Shown: one piece after another, positions 33,932-43,385 of the stretch
Position numbering within the stretch: position 1 is the first letter of the stretch
How the letters are laid out: each line of letters begins with the position of its first letter
DNA from: Rhodanobacter sp. Soil772
Lineage (GTDB): Bacteria; Pseudomonadota; Gammaproteobacteria; Xanthomonadales; Rhodanobacteraceae
Length of the DNA stretch: 64,000 bases
Direction of reading: 5' to 3'
NCBI RefSeq assembly: GCF_001428385.1
Contig: NZ_LMSK01000001.1
Location: 745,355-809,354, forward strand
Made by a program: the position numbers and the translations under genes
Notes under the pieces: model-generated
What the model was told of the DNA's origin: nothing
Databases searched by the model: none
What the model saw: only the letters and a program-made list of their open reading frames with translations

Positions 33932-36799
33932 ATGAGCCACAACCCCACTGCTTCCCTGCGCGACCTCGAACACCACGGCGCGTTCATCGAACGCCACATC
34001 GGTCCGGACGACGCCGAGATCGCGCAGATGCTGCGCGTGATCGGCCACGATTCGCTGGAGTCGATGACCGACGCCATCGTCCCCGGCTCGATCAAGTCCG
34101 CCGCCCCGCTGGCGTTGCCGGAGGCGATCACCGAAGAGGAAGCGCTGGCCAAGATCCGCACGATCGCCGACCGCAACCAGGTGTTCCGCAGCTTCATCGG
34201 CCAGGGCTACTACGGCACCCTCACGCCGAACGTCATCCTGCGCAACATCCTGGAGAACCCGGCCTGGTACACCGCGTACACGCCGTACCAGGCGGAAATT
34301 TCGCAAGGCCGCATGGAGGCGCTGATCAACTTCCAGACGATGTGCGCCGACCTCACCGGGATGGAGATCGCCAACGCCTCGCTACTGGACGAAGCCACCG
34401 CCGCGGCCGAGGCGATGACCCTGGCCAAGCGCTCGTGCAAGTCGAAGTCGAACGTGTTCTTCGTGTCGAACGGCGTGCACCCGCAGACGCTGGAAGTGGT
34501 GCGCACGCGCGCCGAACCGCTGGGCATCGAGCTGGTGGTCGGTGCCGACAGCGATGCGGCCGGCACCGAGGCGTTCGGCGTGCTGCTGCAGTACCCGGAC
34601 ACCTTCGGCAGCATCAACGATTACCAGGCGATCGCCGACGCCGTGCACGCGCGCGGCGGCCTAGTTGCGGTCGCCACCGACCTGCTCGCGCTGACCCTGA
34701 TCGCCGCACCCGGCGAATGGGGCGCCGACATCGTGGTGGGCAACTCGCAGCGCTTCGGCGTGCCGTTCGGCTTCGGCGGCCCGCACGCCGCGTTCATGGC
34801 CTGCCGCGACACGTACAAGCGTTCGATGCCGGGCCGCCTGATCGGCGTGTCGATCGACACCGAAGGCAAGGCCGCCTACCGCCTCACCCTGCAGACGCGC
34901 GAACAACACATCCGCCGCGAGAAGGCCACCTCCAACATCTGCACCGCGCAGGTGCTGCTGGCGGTGATGGCGAGCATGTACGCCGTCTACCACGGTCCGG
35001 AAGGCCTCACCCGCATCGCGCGCCGCACGCATCGCCTCGCCGTGATCCTGACCGTCGCGCTGCGTCGGGCCGGCGTGAAGGTGGGCGGCGATTTCTTCGA
35101 TACGTTGCACATCACCGGTATCGACGCCGCCGCGGTCCATGCCAAGGCTCGCGCTGCCGGCATCAACCTGCGCGAACTGGACGCCAGCAGCCTCGGCATC
35201 AGCCTGGACGAGACCACCACCCGCGCCGATGTCGTCGCACTGGCGGGCTTGTTCGGTGCCGAGGTCAACATCGACGCGCTCGATGCCGAAGTCCACGACG
35301 CGCTGCCACGCACGTTGCTGCGCCAGAGCACCTTCCTCTCTCACCCGGTGTTCAACACCCACCACAGCGAGCACGAACTGCTGCGCTACATGCGCGCGCT
35401 GGCCGACAAGGACCTGGCGATGGATCGCACGATGATCCCGCTGGGCAGCTGCACCATGAAGCTCAATGCCACCGCCGAGATGATCCCGGTCACCTGGCCG
35501 GAGTTCGCCAACATCCACCCGCTGGCCCCGGCCACGCAGGCGCAGGGCTACAAGGAATTGATCGACGGCCTGGAAGCGATGCTGGTCGAATGCACCGGCT
35601 ACGACGCGGTGAGCCTGCAGCCGAACTCCGGCGCGCAGGGCGAGTACGCCGGCCTGCTGGCGATCCGCGCCTATCACCGCTCGCGCGGCGAAGACCACCG
35701 CGACATCTGCCTGATTCCCGAATCCGCCCACGGCACCAACCCGGCCTCCGCGCACCTGTGCGGCATGACCGTGGTGGTGACCAAGTGCGACGGCAACGGC
35801 AACGTCGATGTGGACGACATCCGCCGCGCTGCGGAGAAACATTCCGACCGCCTCGCCGCGCTGATGATCACCTACCCGTCCACGCATGGCGTGTTCGAGG
35901 AAGACATCGTGGCGATCTGCGACATCGTCCACCAGCACGGCGGCCAGGTGTATACCGACGGCGCCAACATGAACGCGCTGGTCGGCGTGGCCAAGCCCGG
36001 CAAGTGGGGCTCGGACGTGTCGCACCTGAACCTGCACAAGACCTTCTGCATTCCGCACGGCGGCGGCGGCCCGGGCGTCGGCCCGTGCGCGGTGAAGTCG
36101 CACTTGGCCCCGTTCCTGCCGCGCAGGCTCGGCGAGGAAAGCCCGGTCGGCATGGTTTCGGCGGCCAGCTTCGGCAGCGCCAGCATCCTGCCGATCTCGT
36201 GGATGTACATCACCATGATGGGCCAGCAGGGTCTGCGCAAGGCAACGCAAGTGGCCTTGCTCAACGCCAACTACATCGCCAAACGGCTCGAAGCGCACTA
36301 CCCCACCCTGTACACCGGCCGCAACGGGCTGGTGGCGCACGAGTGCATCCTCGACCTGCGCCCGCTCAAGGACACCACCGGCATCGGCGCCGAGGACGTG
36401 GCGAAGCGGTTGATCGACTTCGGCTTCCACGCGCCGACGCTGAGCTTCCCGGTGTCCGGCACCTTGATGGTCGAACCGACCGAGAGCGAATCGCAGGCCG
36501 AGCTGGACCGCTTCATCGACGCCATGATCCAGATCCGCGACGAGATCCGCGCGATCGAGGAAGGCAAGCTGGACCGCGAGGACAACCCGCTGAAGAACGC
36601 CCCGCACACCGCCACCATGGTCAGCGCCAGCGAGTGGACCCACGCCTACCCGCGCGAACTGGCCGCCTTCCCGCTGGCCAGCCTGAAGCTGCAGAAGTAC
36701 TGGCCGCCGGTCGCCCGCGTCGACAACGTCTACGGCGACAAGCACATCATGTGCGCCTGCATCCCGGTGGATGCGTACAAGGAGGAAGCCGAGGCATAA
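33932..36799 (+). CDS. gcvP: glycine dehydrogenase (decarboxylating), P-protein
   Basis: This 955-residue single-chain P-protein of the glycine cleavage system decarboxylates glycine and passes aminomethyl to lipoyl-GcvH. The N-terminal half begins [20 protein letters not shown]; the C-terminal half carries the PLP lysine Lys703 in [20 protein letters not shown]. Length matches E. coli GcvP (957). ATG 33932 ([15 protein letters not shown]) fits the family start and follows the riboswitch by 43 bases. gcvT and gcvH are not in the window, so here gcvP is a single-gene riboswitch unit. Confidence 0.97.
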   Translation: MSHNPTASLRDLEHHGAFIERHIGPDDAEIAQMLRVIGHDSLESMTDAIVPGSIKSAAPLALPEAITEEEALAKIRTIADRNQVFRSFIGQGYYGTLTPNVILRNILENPAWYTAYTPYQAEISQGRMEALINFQTMCADLTGMEIANASLLDEATAAAEAMTLAKRSCKSKSNVFFVSNGVHPQTLEVVRTRAEPLGIELVVGADSDAAGTEAFGVLLQYPDTFGSINDYQAIADAVHARGGLVAVATDLLALTLIAAPGEWGADIVVGNSQRFGVPFGFGGPHAAFMACRDTYKRSMPGRLIGVSIDTEGKAAYRLTLQTREQHIRREKATSNICTAQVLLAVMASMYAVYHGPEGLTRIARRTHRLAVILTVALRRAGVKVGGDFFDTLHITGIDAAAVHAKARAAGINLRELDASSLGISLDETTTRADVVALAGLFGAEVNIDALDAEVHDALPRTLLRQSTFLSHPVFNTHHSEHELLRYMRALADKDLAMDRTMIPLGSCTMKLNATAEMIPVTWPEFANIHPLAPATQAQGYKELIDGLEAMLVECTGYDAVSLQPNSGAQGEYAGLLAIRAYHRSRGEDHRDICLIPESAHGTNPASAHLCGMTVVVTKCDGNGNVDVDDIRRAAEKHSDRLAALMITYPSTHGVFEEDIVAICDIVHQHGGQVYTDGANMNALVGVAKPGKWGSDVSHLNLHKTFCIPHGGGGPGVGPCAVKSHLAPFLPRRLGEESPVGMVSAASFGSASILPISWMYITMMGQQGLRKATQVALLNANYIAKRLEAHYPTLYTGRNGLVAHECILDLRPLKDTTGIGAEDVAKRLIDFGFHAPTLSFPVSGTLMVEPTESESQAELDRFIDAMIQIRDEIRAIEEGKLDREDNPLKNAPHTATMVSASEWTHAYPRELAAFPLASLKLQKYWPPVARVDNVYGDKHIMCACIPVDAYKEEAEA

Positions 36800-36824
36800 G
36801 CCGCGACCGTCCGGTTGTCCTGTG

Positions 36825-36855
36825 CGAAAAGGCCCCGCGCTGCGGGGCCTTTTCG
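36825..36855 (+). terminator. rho-independent terminator after gcvP
   Basis: GAAAAGGCCCCGC-GCT-GCGGGGCCTTTTC is a 13-bp perfect stem with a T-run built into its 3' arm. The opposing gene ends 34 bp beyond it, so it can act on both strands. Confidence 0.9.
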
Positions 36856-36888
36856 TGTGCGTCGTGACGAGCCGTTGCGTCCCGCTGA

Positions 36889-39732
36889 CTAGAACCCGCG
36901 CAGGTCGTCCACCGGCAACGCCAGCTTGCCCCCGGTGATGCGCTCCAGGGTACGGCCCAGCACGTCAACGTTGTTGTCGAAACTGCCGTGCCCGGCATCG
37001 ATCGTGATATCCGGCCGACAGGTGAAGACCTTGCCGGCCTCGATGACCTCGGTGCGTTTGTCCAGCCCGGCCTGCTTCGCGATCTGGCGCCAGTTGCCCA
37101 GCGCTTCGCCGGTGCTCGACGAGCCATCCCAGCCCTTGTAGGCAGGATCCATCACGTTGGCCAGTCCCAGGATCGGCGTGCGCACGTCCAGTTCCAGTGC
37201 GTTGGACACCAGGTACAGCAGCGACTTGCGATAGACCGCCGCGGTGTTGTCGTCGCGCTCGTTGCGGTCGGACAGGATGCCCAGGTAGAGCCTCTGCATC
37301 AGCGCCTCATGCGGGGCGTAATGACGGTTGGCGAACTGCACCGTACACGCCGGTGCATACAGGTGCACGGATGCGGTTTGCGCGGCCAGCCCGCGCGCGG
37401 CCAGCAGGTCGACCAGATAGCCGTGGAAAATCGAACCGGCCGAATGGCCGATCAGGTGGATCTCCAGCTGGTCGCCCCAGGTCTTAGCAAGGTTCTGCAG
37501 TGCCGTCACCAGCAGGTCGCCGCCTCGCGTGGGCAGGCTCGCGGCCTCGGCGTTTTCCTTCATTTCGCTCCAGATCGGGCGCGCCAGCGGACGGCCGATG
37601 GTCCGTTCGACCAGCATGTCGGTCGCATCGCTGATCTTCTCGCGGATGCCGCCGGCACGTGGCGGCTCGCGCCGGAACCTGTCGGCGAAGATATCGCCGA
37701 TCGATTCGAGCATGCCGGTCTTCCAGACCATGAACAGCGGGTAGCAGCCGTTGCCGATGAAATACCGCCCCATCGCCCGTGCGCGTTCAATCGCCGATGC
37801 CTCGCTGTTGAGTCCGCCGTGGGCATAGATCACCAGTCGCTTGGTCGCCGCCTTCTGCTCGCGGAACCACTGGTCCGGCAGCGTGCAGGCTTGGAACAGC
37901 AGCGAGCGACTCATCTCGTCCTGGGTGAGGTAACGCGTCACCCGACCATCGTTGCCGAGCACCACGCTGTGCTCGTAGGCGGTGGCCTCGTCCCACCACA
38001 GGCTGCGATTGGCGCCGGCACGACCGCTGCCGCTCCTGCTGCCTGCCGCGAGTTGGCCGAGCACCACGCCCGATACGCCCATCGCCGCCACCCATGCGTC
38101 CATGCCGTTGGCCAGCCAGTCGGCGTAGGTCAGCACGGCGAAGCCGCCGCAGCCCCAATCCTTGCCCCAGGAATTTTGCACCACGAAGCCTTCGGTATTG
38201 AAGCCGACCAGTGCAAACGCATGGCCGTCATCCAGCGAGGGCTTGCCGTCGAAGGCGATCACCGGCAAGGCGTCGTGCCCGACCAGTTTCCTGCGTACGC
38301 GCGGCACATCCTGCCAACCCTGGTGCGTGTTCGCCGACACATAGATCGCCCCGACCTCGTGAATGGCCGCCTGCAGATCGCTGATCGCCTTGAGATCGAT
38401 GCGGTAGTACACACCTAGCGTATTGGCGCTGGCGCGGGTGGCGTAACCGAACTTCGGCGGCCGCGAGTCCTCCCCGCGATACGGCCAGTCGGCCTCCATG
38501 CACACGCCATGGTGGTACCAGCCCTTCAGCGCACCGCGGCAGCTCGAACCCTCGTAGTTCTCGCCCGCGTATTCGTCGTAGCGGCGCGCGAAGTTGTAGA
38601 GCATGCGCGGACTGATCGAAGCCAGACCGGCCGGCATCATGCCCTTGCGCCAGCGCAGATAGTTGACTACACAGGCCAGGCCGAAGCCCGTGCACGCGCC
38701 CTCCTGTCCCTGGTCGAGGATCAGTCCGGCCCTGGTGTAAGCGGGAAGAAACTCGCCGATCTGCTCATCGGTCGGGTAACGGTCCGGCAGACTGACCGGC
38801 GGCGGCTGATAGGCGCGGTCACGCAGGTCGGCCGGATCCTTGCTGGCATCGAGCTTCGTCGCCGTGGCCGGCGGCGCGACCGCCGCGCCCCTGCGGGTCG
38901 CCCCAGCACGGATGCCGCGAGCGGCCGCCGGCCATACCGACGCGGCAAGCGTGAACACGCTGCGGAAACTGTCCAGCCCGTAGCTGCCGCCGTTGACCAG
39001 CTTGCGCGCGGCCGCGTAATTGTTCACTGCCAGTGCCGTACGCATCCGCTCGGCAGCGTGGGACAGGAACAGCGCCAGCAGCACCGCCGCCACTTCGGGG
39101 GCATTGGCCAGGTCCGGAAAGTCTTCGATGTCGACACCGATGAGTGCCGCATACGTGTGGTAATTCGCCCGCCCAGTCAGCTGCACGAAACCGCGCCCGC
39201 GATAACGCATGCCATCGCCGGGCTGCGTATTGCCCAACGACTTGCGTCCGTCATACGCGCTGAACGCCGGCAGTCCCGGCGTGGTGTTGAAGTGCGAGGG
39301 AAACTCGGCGATCGGCACGAAGCCCTCGCTCTCTGCGCGGATCGTGCCCAGCGCAGCGCAGATCATCGTACGATCATGCAGGCCCGCCGCGCCGAGTGCC
39401 GCCGCGACATACGGCAGGTAGCGCACGATGTTGGACTTCTTGGTCGCCGGGAACAGACGCTGCACTGCATCCACCGTGAGCGGCACCTCCATCGCCTGCG
39501 GCGACGCCATATCGAGCAGGCCCTGGCAACAGGGCCCGATCACCCCATCCGCCACCATGCCGATGCCGGCCTGCCAGCAGCGTGCCGCCGCATCGACCAG
39601 CGCATCGAAGCCATCCCCCGTCGCCAACCCCGGGAAATCGCTGGCGTCGCCACCAAGCGCCGCAGCCAGGCGCTTGCGCAGCGCCGCCACATCTTTCCCG
39701 GAAGTCCCCTTGACCAGCAGCAGTGTCGCCAT
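36889..39732 (-). CDS. four-module protein: peptidoglycan-binding-like, GH19 chitinase/lysozyme-like, papain-like peptidase, alpha/beta-hydrolase
   Basis: This is a 947-residue protein; ATG 39732 has GGGAG eight bases upstream. No signal peptide or membrane helix is seen. Residues 4-75 look like a PG_binding_1 repeat (LLVKGTSGKDVAALRKRL, ADGVIGPCC). Residues about 85-270 match GH19-type endolysins, with IRAESEGF (probable acid Glu), KSLGNTQPGDG and YRGRGFVQLTGRANY. Residues about 330-555 are a papain-like (C1A) peptidase with the full active site: Gln341 and Cys347 in DQGQEGACTGF, His504 in DDGHAFALVGF, Asn520 in VVQNSWG. Residues about 630-930 form an alpha/beta-hydrolase with YAHGGLNSE (oxyanion), Ser764 in LIGHSAGS and a likely His915. 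Every catalytic residue I can check is present. The gene is solitary, with no secretion, VgrG/PAAR or immunity gene next to it. Its role is unknown; a wall- and membrane-degrading toxin or a self-autolysis enzyme are both inferences. Confidence 0.85.
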   Translation of the reverse strand: MATLLLVKGTSGKDVAALRKRLAAALGGDASDFPGLATGDGFDALVDAAARCWQAGIGMVADGVIGPCCQGLLDMASPQAMEVPLTVDAVQRLFPATKKSNIVRYLPYVAAALGAAGLHDRTMICAALGTIRAESEGFVPIAEFPSHFNTTPGLPAFSAYDGRKSLGNTQPGDGMRYRGRGFVQLTGRANYHTYAALIGVDIEDFPDLANAPEVAAVLLALFLSHAAERMRTALAVNNYAAARKLVNGGSYGLDSFRSVFTLAASVWPAAARGIRAGATRRGAAVAPPATATKLDASKDPADLRDRAYQPPPVSLPDRYPTDEQIGEFLPAYTRAGLILDQGQEGACTGFGLACVVNYLRWRKGMMPAGLASISPRMLYNFARRYDEYAGENYEGSSCRGALKGWYHHGVCMEADWPYRGEDSRPPKFGYATRASANTLGVYYRIDLKAISDLQAAIHEVGAIYVSANTHQGWQDVPRVRRKLVGHDALPVIAFDGKPSLDDGHAFALVGFNTEGFVVQNSWGKDWGCGGFAVLTYADWLANGMDAWVAAMGVSGVVLGQLAAGSRSGSGRAGANRSLWWDEATAYEHSVVLGNDGRVTRYLTQDEMSRSLLFQACTLPDQWFREQKAATKRLVIYAHGGLNSEASAIERARAMGRYFIGNGCYPLFMVWKTGMLESIGDIFADRFRREPPRAGGIREKISDATDMLVERTIGRPLARPIWSEMKENAEAASLPTRGGDLLVTALQNLAKTWGDQLEIHLIGHSAGSIFHGYLVDLLAARGLAAQTASVHLYAPACTVQFANRHYAPHEALMQRLYLGILSDRNERDDNTAAVYRKSLLYLVSNALELDVRTPILGLANVMDPAYKGWDGSSSTGEALGNWRQIAKQAGLDKRTEVIEAGKVFTCRPDITIDAGHGSFDNNVDVLGRTLERITGGKLALPVDDLRGF

Positions 39733-39869
39733 GACCGTATCTCCCTCGTCCGTTGTGAAGGCTACGAAACACGGGCGCAGCATACGCTCCGGCCGGATGC
39801 CGTACACGCTCGATCAACAAGAACAGCTGTCTCGGCTCTGGAACGAAGTGGCGACAAAGTGGCGGCATA

Positions 39870-40131
39870 TAGACGCGGCCTTGCTGCTTGGCCTGGTACA
39901 GCCGCTTGTCCGCCGCATCGATGAATGGCAGCAGCTCGTCGCCGTGGCTTGGGGTGACGGTGCACACACCGAGGCTGATCGTCAGCACGGGGCCGATCGG
40001 GGAGGGTTCGTGCGGGATCCGTTCGGCCAGGATCAGGTCGCGGCAGCGTTCGGCCAGTTTGCCTGCGGCGGCCTCGTCGGTTTCCGGCAGCACCAGCACG
40101 AACTCCTCGCCGCCGAAGCGGGCAAGCACGC
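39870..40131 (-). pseudogene. truncated GGDEF domain remnant
   Basis: The minus-strand frame opens with VLARFGGEEFVLVLPETDEA and continues through LTISLGVCT to FIDAADKRLYQAKQQGR, the second half of a diguanylate cyclase domain with its GGEEF active motif. The first half of the domain is absent. Immediately before the Gly-Val there is an in-frame TGA, and the sequence beyond shows no cyclase homology. The stretch 39733-40242 has no intact gene: this remnant, the promoter side of the four-module gene (39733 to about 39860), and about 110 bp (40133-40242) in which I recognise nothing. The remnant could begin at a GTG and be translated, but it would lack half the fold. Confidence 0.8.
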
Positions 40132-40242
40132 CTCATGCATGCTGAAATCCGCCTCACCCCTGCCACAGGCGATCGCGTCGAACGCCTGGCTGGCCTGCTC
40201 CACGGTTTCCACGTGCTGCGCCACCGGATGCCGTGCGGCGAA

Positions 40243-40509
40243 TTACGCTTCCGGTTCCGGCTGCATCTTCGCCAGCACCTCTTCCAGATCGGCGATCACC
40301 GTCTCCAGCGCCTCGTGCAGTTGTCCCTGGCGGTCCATCAGGTCGGCGAGCTTGTCCGCCTGCTTGAGCTTGGACAATTCGCCGTCGAACAGCAGCCACG
40401 CCGCCGTCAGCGCTTCCACATTGTTCTTCGAGTAATGCCGCATCTCCTTCAGCTGCGCCACCGTATCGACAATGTAGTCGGCCGGCGTCTTCGCATTTTC
40501 ATCGGACAT
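40243..40509 (-). CDS. small coiled-coil protein of unknown function
   Basis: This is an 88-residue acidic, helical protein: SDENAKTPADYIVDTVAQL, then WLLFDGELSKLKQADKLADL and a second helix LHEALETVIADLEEVLAKM. It resembles neither XseB nor any other small protein I can name. ATG 40509 has a purine-rich AGGAGGAACC upstream, a strong ribosome-binding site, which supports a real gene. It lies between the anti-sigma gene and the GGDEF remnant. Confidence 0.7.
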   Translation of the reverse strand: MSDENAKTPADYIVDTVAQLKEMRHYSKNNVEALTAAWLLFDGELSKLKQADKLADLMDRQGQLHEALETVIADLEEVLAKMQPEPEA

Positions 40510-40654
40510 GGGACGGTTCCTCCTGGCAACCCCGGCGTATCGGGCCGTTTGCCCTGACGGTAGCGGCGCCGATGCGAAGTGCGAGTCAACGTCCTGCTCA
40601 GGACTCGTTGTCCGTCACGACCGCAGGGACGACGCGTGACGACACGTCGCGCGC

Positions 40655-41416
40655 CTAGCGCCAGCCGGCGTCGCGCGCCGCGCGCTCCTGTTGCGCATCG
40701 AACACATTGCCGCGCAGACGCGCGTCGACCGCGGCCTGCACCGCGGGCGGCAAGGCACTCGCCGCCTGGCGCAGTTCGCCGCCACCTTCCGACGGGGTCA
40801 CTGCACTGAGCACGGGCAGCGCCCAGCCCGCACTCTCGTGGCAGGCAAGGCCGGCTCGCGCCGGCGGCGAGCGCAGCACGAAAGTGCGGCAGATGCGCCC
40901 GTCGGTACTGCGGAAACTCAGGCCGATGGCGACCGGGGCATTCACCTTCGGTTCGCTCGCCAGCGTCTCGTCGAGCGCGTGGGTCAAGGCGCCCGCGGCG
41001 AATGATTGGCCGCCCTGCATGCGTACCAGATCGCCGCCGGGCTGCCACCACCACAAAGCCACGGCGAGCAGCGCCACCGATGCGGCCAGCGCGGCGCCCG
41101 GCACAAACCAGCGACGGGTCGCGCGACGTCGAGTCGTGCCGATGCCACCCCCATCCACAGGTAGCACGCGCGGCGCGGCCGGTGTCGCTGCCTGCGCGGA
41201 TTGCGGCTGCAGCAAGGCGGACAAACGCGCCGGCACCGGTTCATCGAGCACCGGATCGAACACGGCGCGTAGCTGCGCGCGCACGTCGCGCGCCTGCTGC
41301 ACGCGGCGGGCGAGCACGGCGTCGTGCGCCAGCGCGGCGTCGACCCGCGCCGCACTCGGCGCGTCGAGTTCGCCGTCCACGTAAGCCTGCAAGGTGTCGT
41401 CGTCGATCAGGTTCAT
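40655..41416 (-). CDS. membrane-anchored anti-sigma factor
   Basis: This is a 253-residue protein. The N-terminal cytoplasmic part (MNLIDDDTLQAYVDGELDAP, then a Val/Arg helix to about residue 60) is an anti-sigma domain of the RsiW/RseA-like type, without the HxxxCxxC zinc motif. One membrane helix lies near residues 103-125 (WFVPGAALAASVALLAVALW). The C-terminal 125 residues would be periplasmic and carry two Cys (near RICRTF and GLACHES) that could form a disulfide. It overlaps the sigma gene by four bases (ATGA), the normal coupling of a sigma/anti-sigma pair. Confidence 0.88.
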   Translation of the reverse strand: MNLIDDDTLQAYVDGELDAPSAARVDAALAHDAVLARRVQQARDVRAQLRAVFDPVLDEPVPARLSALLQPQSAQAATPAAPRVLPVDGGGIGTTRRRATRRWFVPGAALAASVALLAVALWWWQPGGDLVRMQGGQSFAAGALTHALDETLASEPKVNAPVAIGLSFRSTDGRICRTFVLRSPPARAGLACHESAGWALPVLSAVTPSEGGGELRQAASALPPAVQAAVDARLRGNVFDAQQERAARDAGWR

Positions 41417-41904
41417 GCGTCTTTCCCAAGATGGGCCTGCAAGGTGGCGCGGGCGCGGGCCAGGCGGCTGGTGACGGTTCCCACCGGTACCTCCAGCAGC
41501 TCGGCGGCCTCGCCGTATGACATGCCCTCGACCAGCACCAGGGCCACCACTTCGCGATGGTCCGGCGGCAACGCCGCCAGCGCCATCGCCAGTTCCAGCT
41601 GCTGCGCGGGCTGTGCGCTGGCGCGGTCGGCGGTCATCTCGCCGGCTTCCTCGGGCGCGAACAGGTGTTGCGACCGGCCGCGCGCGCGCAATTCGTCACG
41701 CCAGGCGTTGCGCGCAATCGCGAACACCCACTTGTCCAGCGCGGCGTCCGGCCGCCACTGCGCGGCCCGGGCCAACGCGCGTTCCAGCACGATCTGCACC
41801 AGGTCGTCGGCGTCGGCGACCTGCCCTGCCAGCGCCCGCGCCAGACGGCGCAGGCGCGGCAACAGCGGGATCAGTCCTTCGCGTACGGCGTCGCTCGAAT
41901 TCAC
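41413..41904 (-). CDS. ECF-type RNA polymerase sigma factor
   Basis: This is a 163-residue protein. Region 2 contains LARALAGQVADADDLVQIVLE and DKWVFAIARNAWRDELR; region 4 has LPPDHREVVALVLVEGMSYGEAAELLEVPVGTVTSRLAR, the helix-turn-helix. Length is usual for an ECF sigma. It lies head-to-head with the subtilase gene (42026) across 121 bp, so it may direct transcription of that divergent operon as well as its own. I did not identify a -35/-10 pair of a known ECF class. Confidence 0.93.
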   Translation of the reverse strand: MNSSDAVREGLIPLLPRLRRLARALAGQVADADDLVQIVLERALARAAQWRPDAALDKWVFAIARNAWRDELRARGRSQHLFAPEEAGEMTADRASAQPAQQLELAMALAALPPDHREVVALVLVEGMSYGEAAELLEVPVGTVTSRLARARATLQAHLGKDA

Positions 41905-42025
41905 GCATCACCTTCCATTACGTCCGGAGGGGAGGATTCCTTCCCTCGTGCGCATCGACGCAGTTCGAGGGCGTAAAGCGGACCAATGCTAGCATCCGGC
42001 TCCGTTGCTCCCGAGGTCGTCGATC

Positions 42026-43279
42026 ATGTCCCTGCGCCGCCCGTCCGCCCTGCTCGTTCCGTTGCTGGCCATCGCGCTGGCCGTGGTCGGCGCGACGCCG
42101 GCGCGGGCGCAGGTACTGGGGCCGGTGCAGGGCCTGCCGAACGTGCAGGTACCCGGCGTGGGCCTGCCACGCGTGATTCCCGCCACGCCCTTGCGCAGCG
42201 TGGACGACCTGTTGCGCGGATCGCTGGCTCTCACCCGAAAATTGCAGATCGACGCGCTGCGACGCAGCGAACCCCGCCGCGTCGATGTCGATCCCCATGG
42301 CGCGCCGATCCTGCGCGGCGAATTTCTCGCCATGGGCCTGTCGGATGCGCAACGCGATGCGGTGCGGGCGCTGGGTTTCAGCGTGGATCGCGCGACGCCG
42401 GCAGACGCGACGCTGGGGCTGGATTTCGTGGTGCTGCACGACAGCCGCCATCGCAGCACGGCCCGAGCCATGCGCGCGTTGCAGCGTGCCGCACCGGACG
42501 CGACTTTCACCTACCAGCACCTCTACCTGCCGGCAGGCCATGGCGACCTGGCCCGCACAGCAAGCTCGGCGACTCCATCGTCCGGCGCAGCAGCGCGACG
42601 CGTGGGACTGGTCGATGGCGGCGTCGACCCGACCGATCCCGCGCTGGCACGCACGCACATCGAACGTCACGGCTGCAGCACGCCGAATCCTTCGCGGCAC
42701 GGCACCGCGGTCGCCGCGCGCCTCGTCGATGGCGATCCGGACACGCTGTACGCCGCCGACCTGTGGTGCGGCGACGCGGTTGGCGGCGCCACATCGAATC
42801 TCGTGGATGCGCTCGCGTGGATGGCGCGCGAGCGCGTGGCGGTGATCAACATCAGCCTGGTCGGGCCCGACAACCCGGTGCTCGCGCGCGCGGTGCAGGC
42901 GATGATCGCGCGCGGCCACGTGCTGCTCAGCGCCGTCGGCAACGACGGGCCCGCGGCGCCACCGCTGTTCCCGGCGGCGTACCCGGACGTGATCGGCGTC
43001 AGCGGCGTCGACGCGCATGATCGCGTGCTGCCCGAAGCCGGCAGTGGCGACCAGGTGGACTTCTGCGCGTCCGGCGTGGTCGGCAGCGGCAGCGGCAGCG
43101 ACGCGCTGCGCGGCACCTCGTTCGCGGCGCCGATCGTGGCGCGCAAAGCCGCCGGCTTGCTGGACGCGCCGCGCGAAGGCGCCGCGGCCCAGGTACAGCA
43201 GCATCTGGCCGGCGAAGCGCGCGACCTCGGCCGCCCGGGCCGCGACCCGCGCTACGGCGACGGCTTGCTGTCGCCCTGA
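42026..43279 (+). CDS. secreted S8 subtilisin-like serine peptidase
   Basis: This is a 417-residue protein. A signal peptide (PSALLVPLLAIALAVVGATP, cut after ARA) is followed by a 160-residue region that is probably a prodomain, rich in Pro/Val near its start (QVLGPVQGLPNVQVPGVGLP). The catalytic domain has Asp197 (VGLVDGGVD), His225 (SRHGTAVAARL), the oxyanion Asn306 (SAVGNDGP) and Ser365 (LRGTSFAAP). All four residues are intact. The domain is compact, about 225 residues, with no C-terminal P-domain or autotransporter. ATG 42026 is chosen to place the signal peptide first. It forms a unit with the low-complexity protein gene downstream and is divergent from the ECF sigma gene. Confidence 0.92.
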   Translation: MSLRRPSALLVPLLAIALAVVGATPARAQVLGPVQGLPNVQVPGVGLPRVIPATPLRSVDDLLRGSLALTRKLQIDALRRSEPRRVDVDPHGAPILRGEFLAMGLSDAQRDAVRALGFSVDRATPADATLGLDFVVLHDSRHRSTARAMRALQRAAPDATFTYQHLYLPAGHGDLARTASSATPSSGAAARRVGLVDGGVDPTDPALARTHIERHGCSTPNPSRHGTAVAARLVDGDPDTLYAADLWCGDAVGGATSNLVDALAWMARERVAVINISLVGPDNPVLARAVQAMIARGHVLLSAVGNDGPAAPPLFPAAYPDVIGVSGVDAHDRVLPEAGSGDQVDFCASGVVGSGSGSDALRGTSFAAPIVARKAAGLLDAPREGAAAQVQQHLAGEARDLGRPGRDPRYGDGLLSP

Positions 43280-43385
43280 ATCTGAACAAAACCCGACCAC
43301 CGCCTGCCGGCATGGAAGGATCTTCCCGGCGCGGACGTACAGGACCTTGGAAGCCGCGGATCCGCCGCCGGCAGGAGGTCCCCCC

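Noticed and set aside
40033-40224. A small minus-strand frame starting MAQHVETVEQASQAFDAIA
   Set aside because: It runs out of frame into the GGDEF remnant, shows no ribosome-binding site, and I recognise no domain. I treat it as non-coding until conservation is shown.
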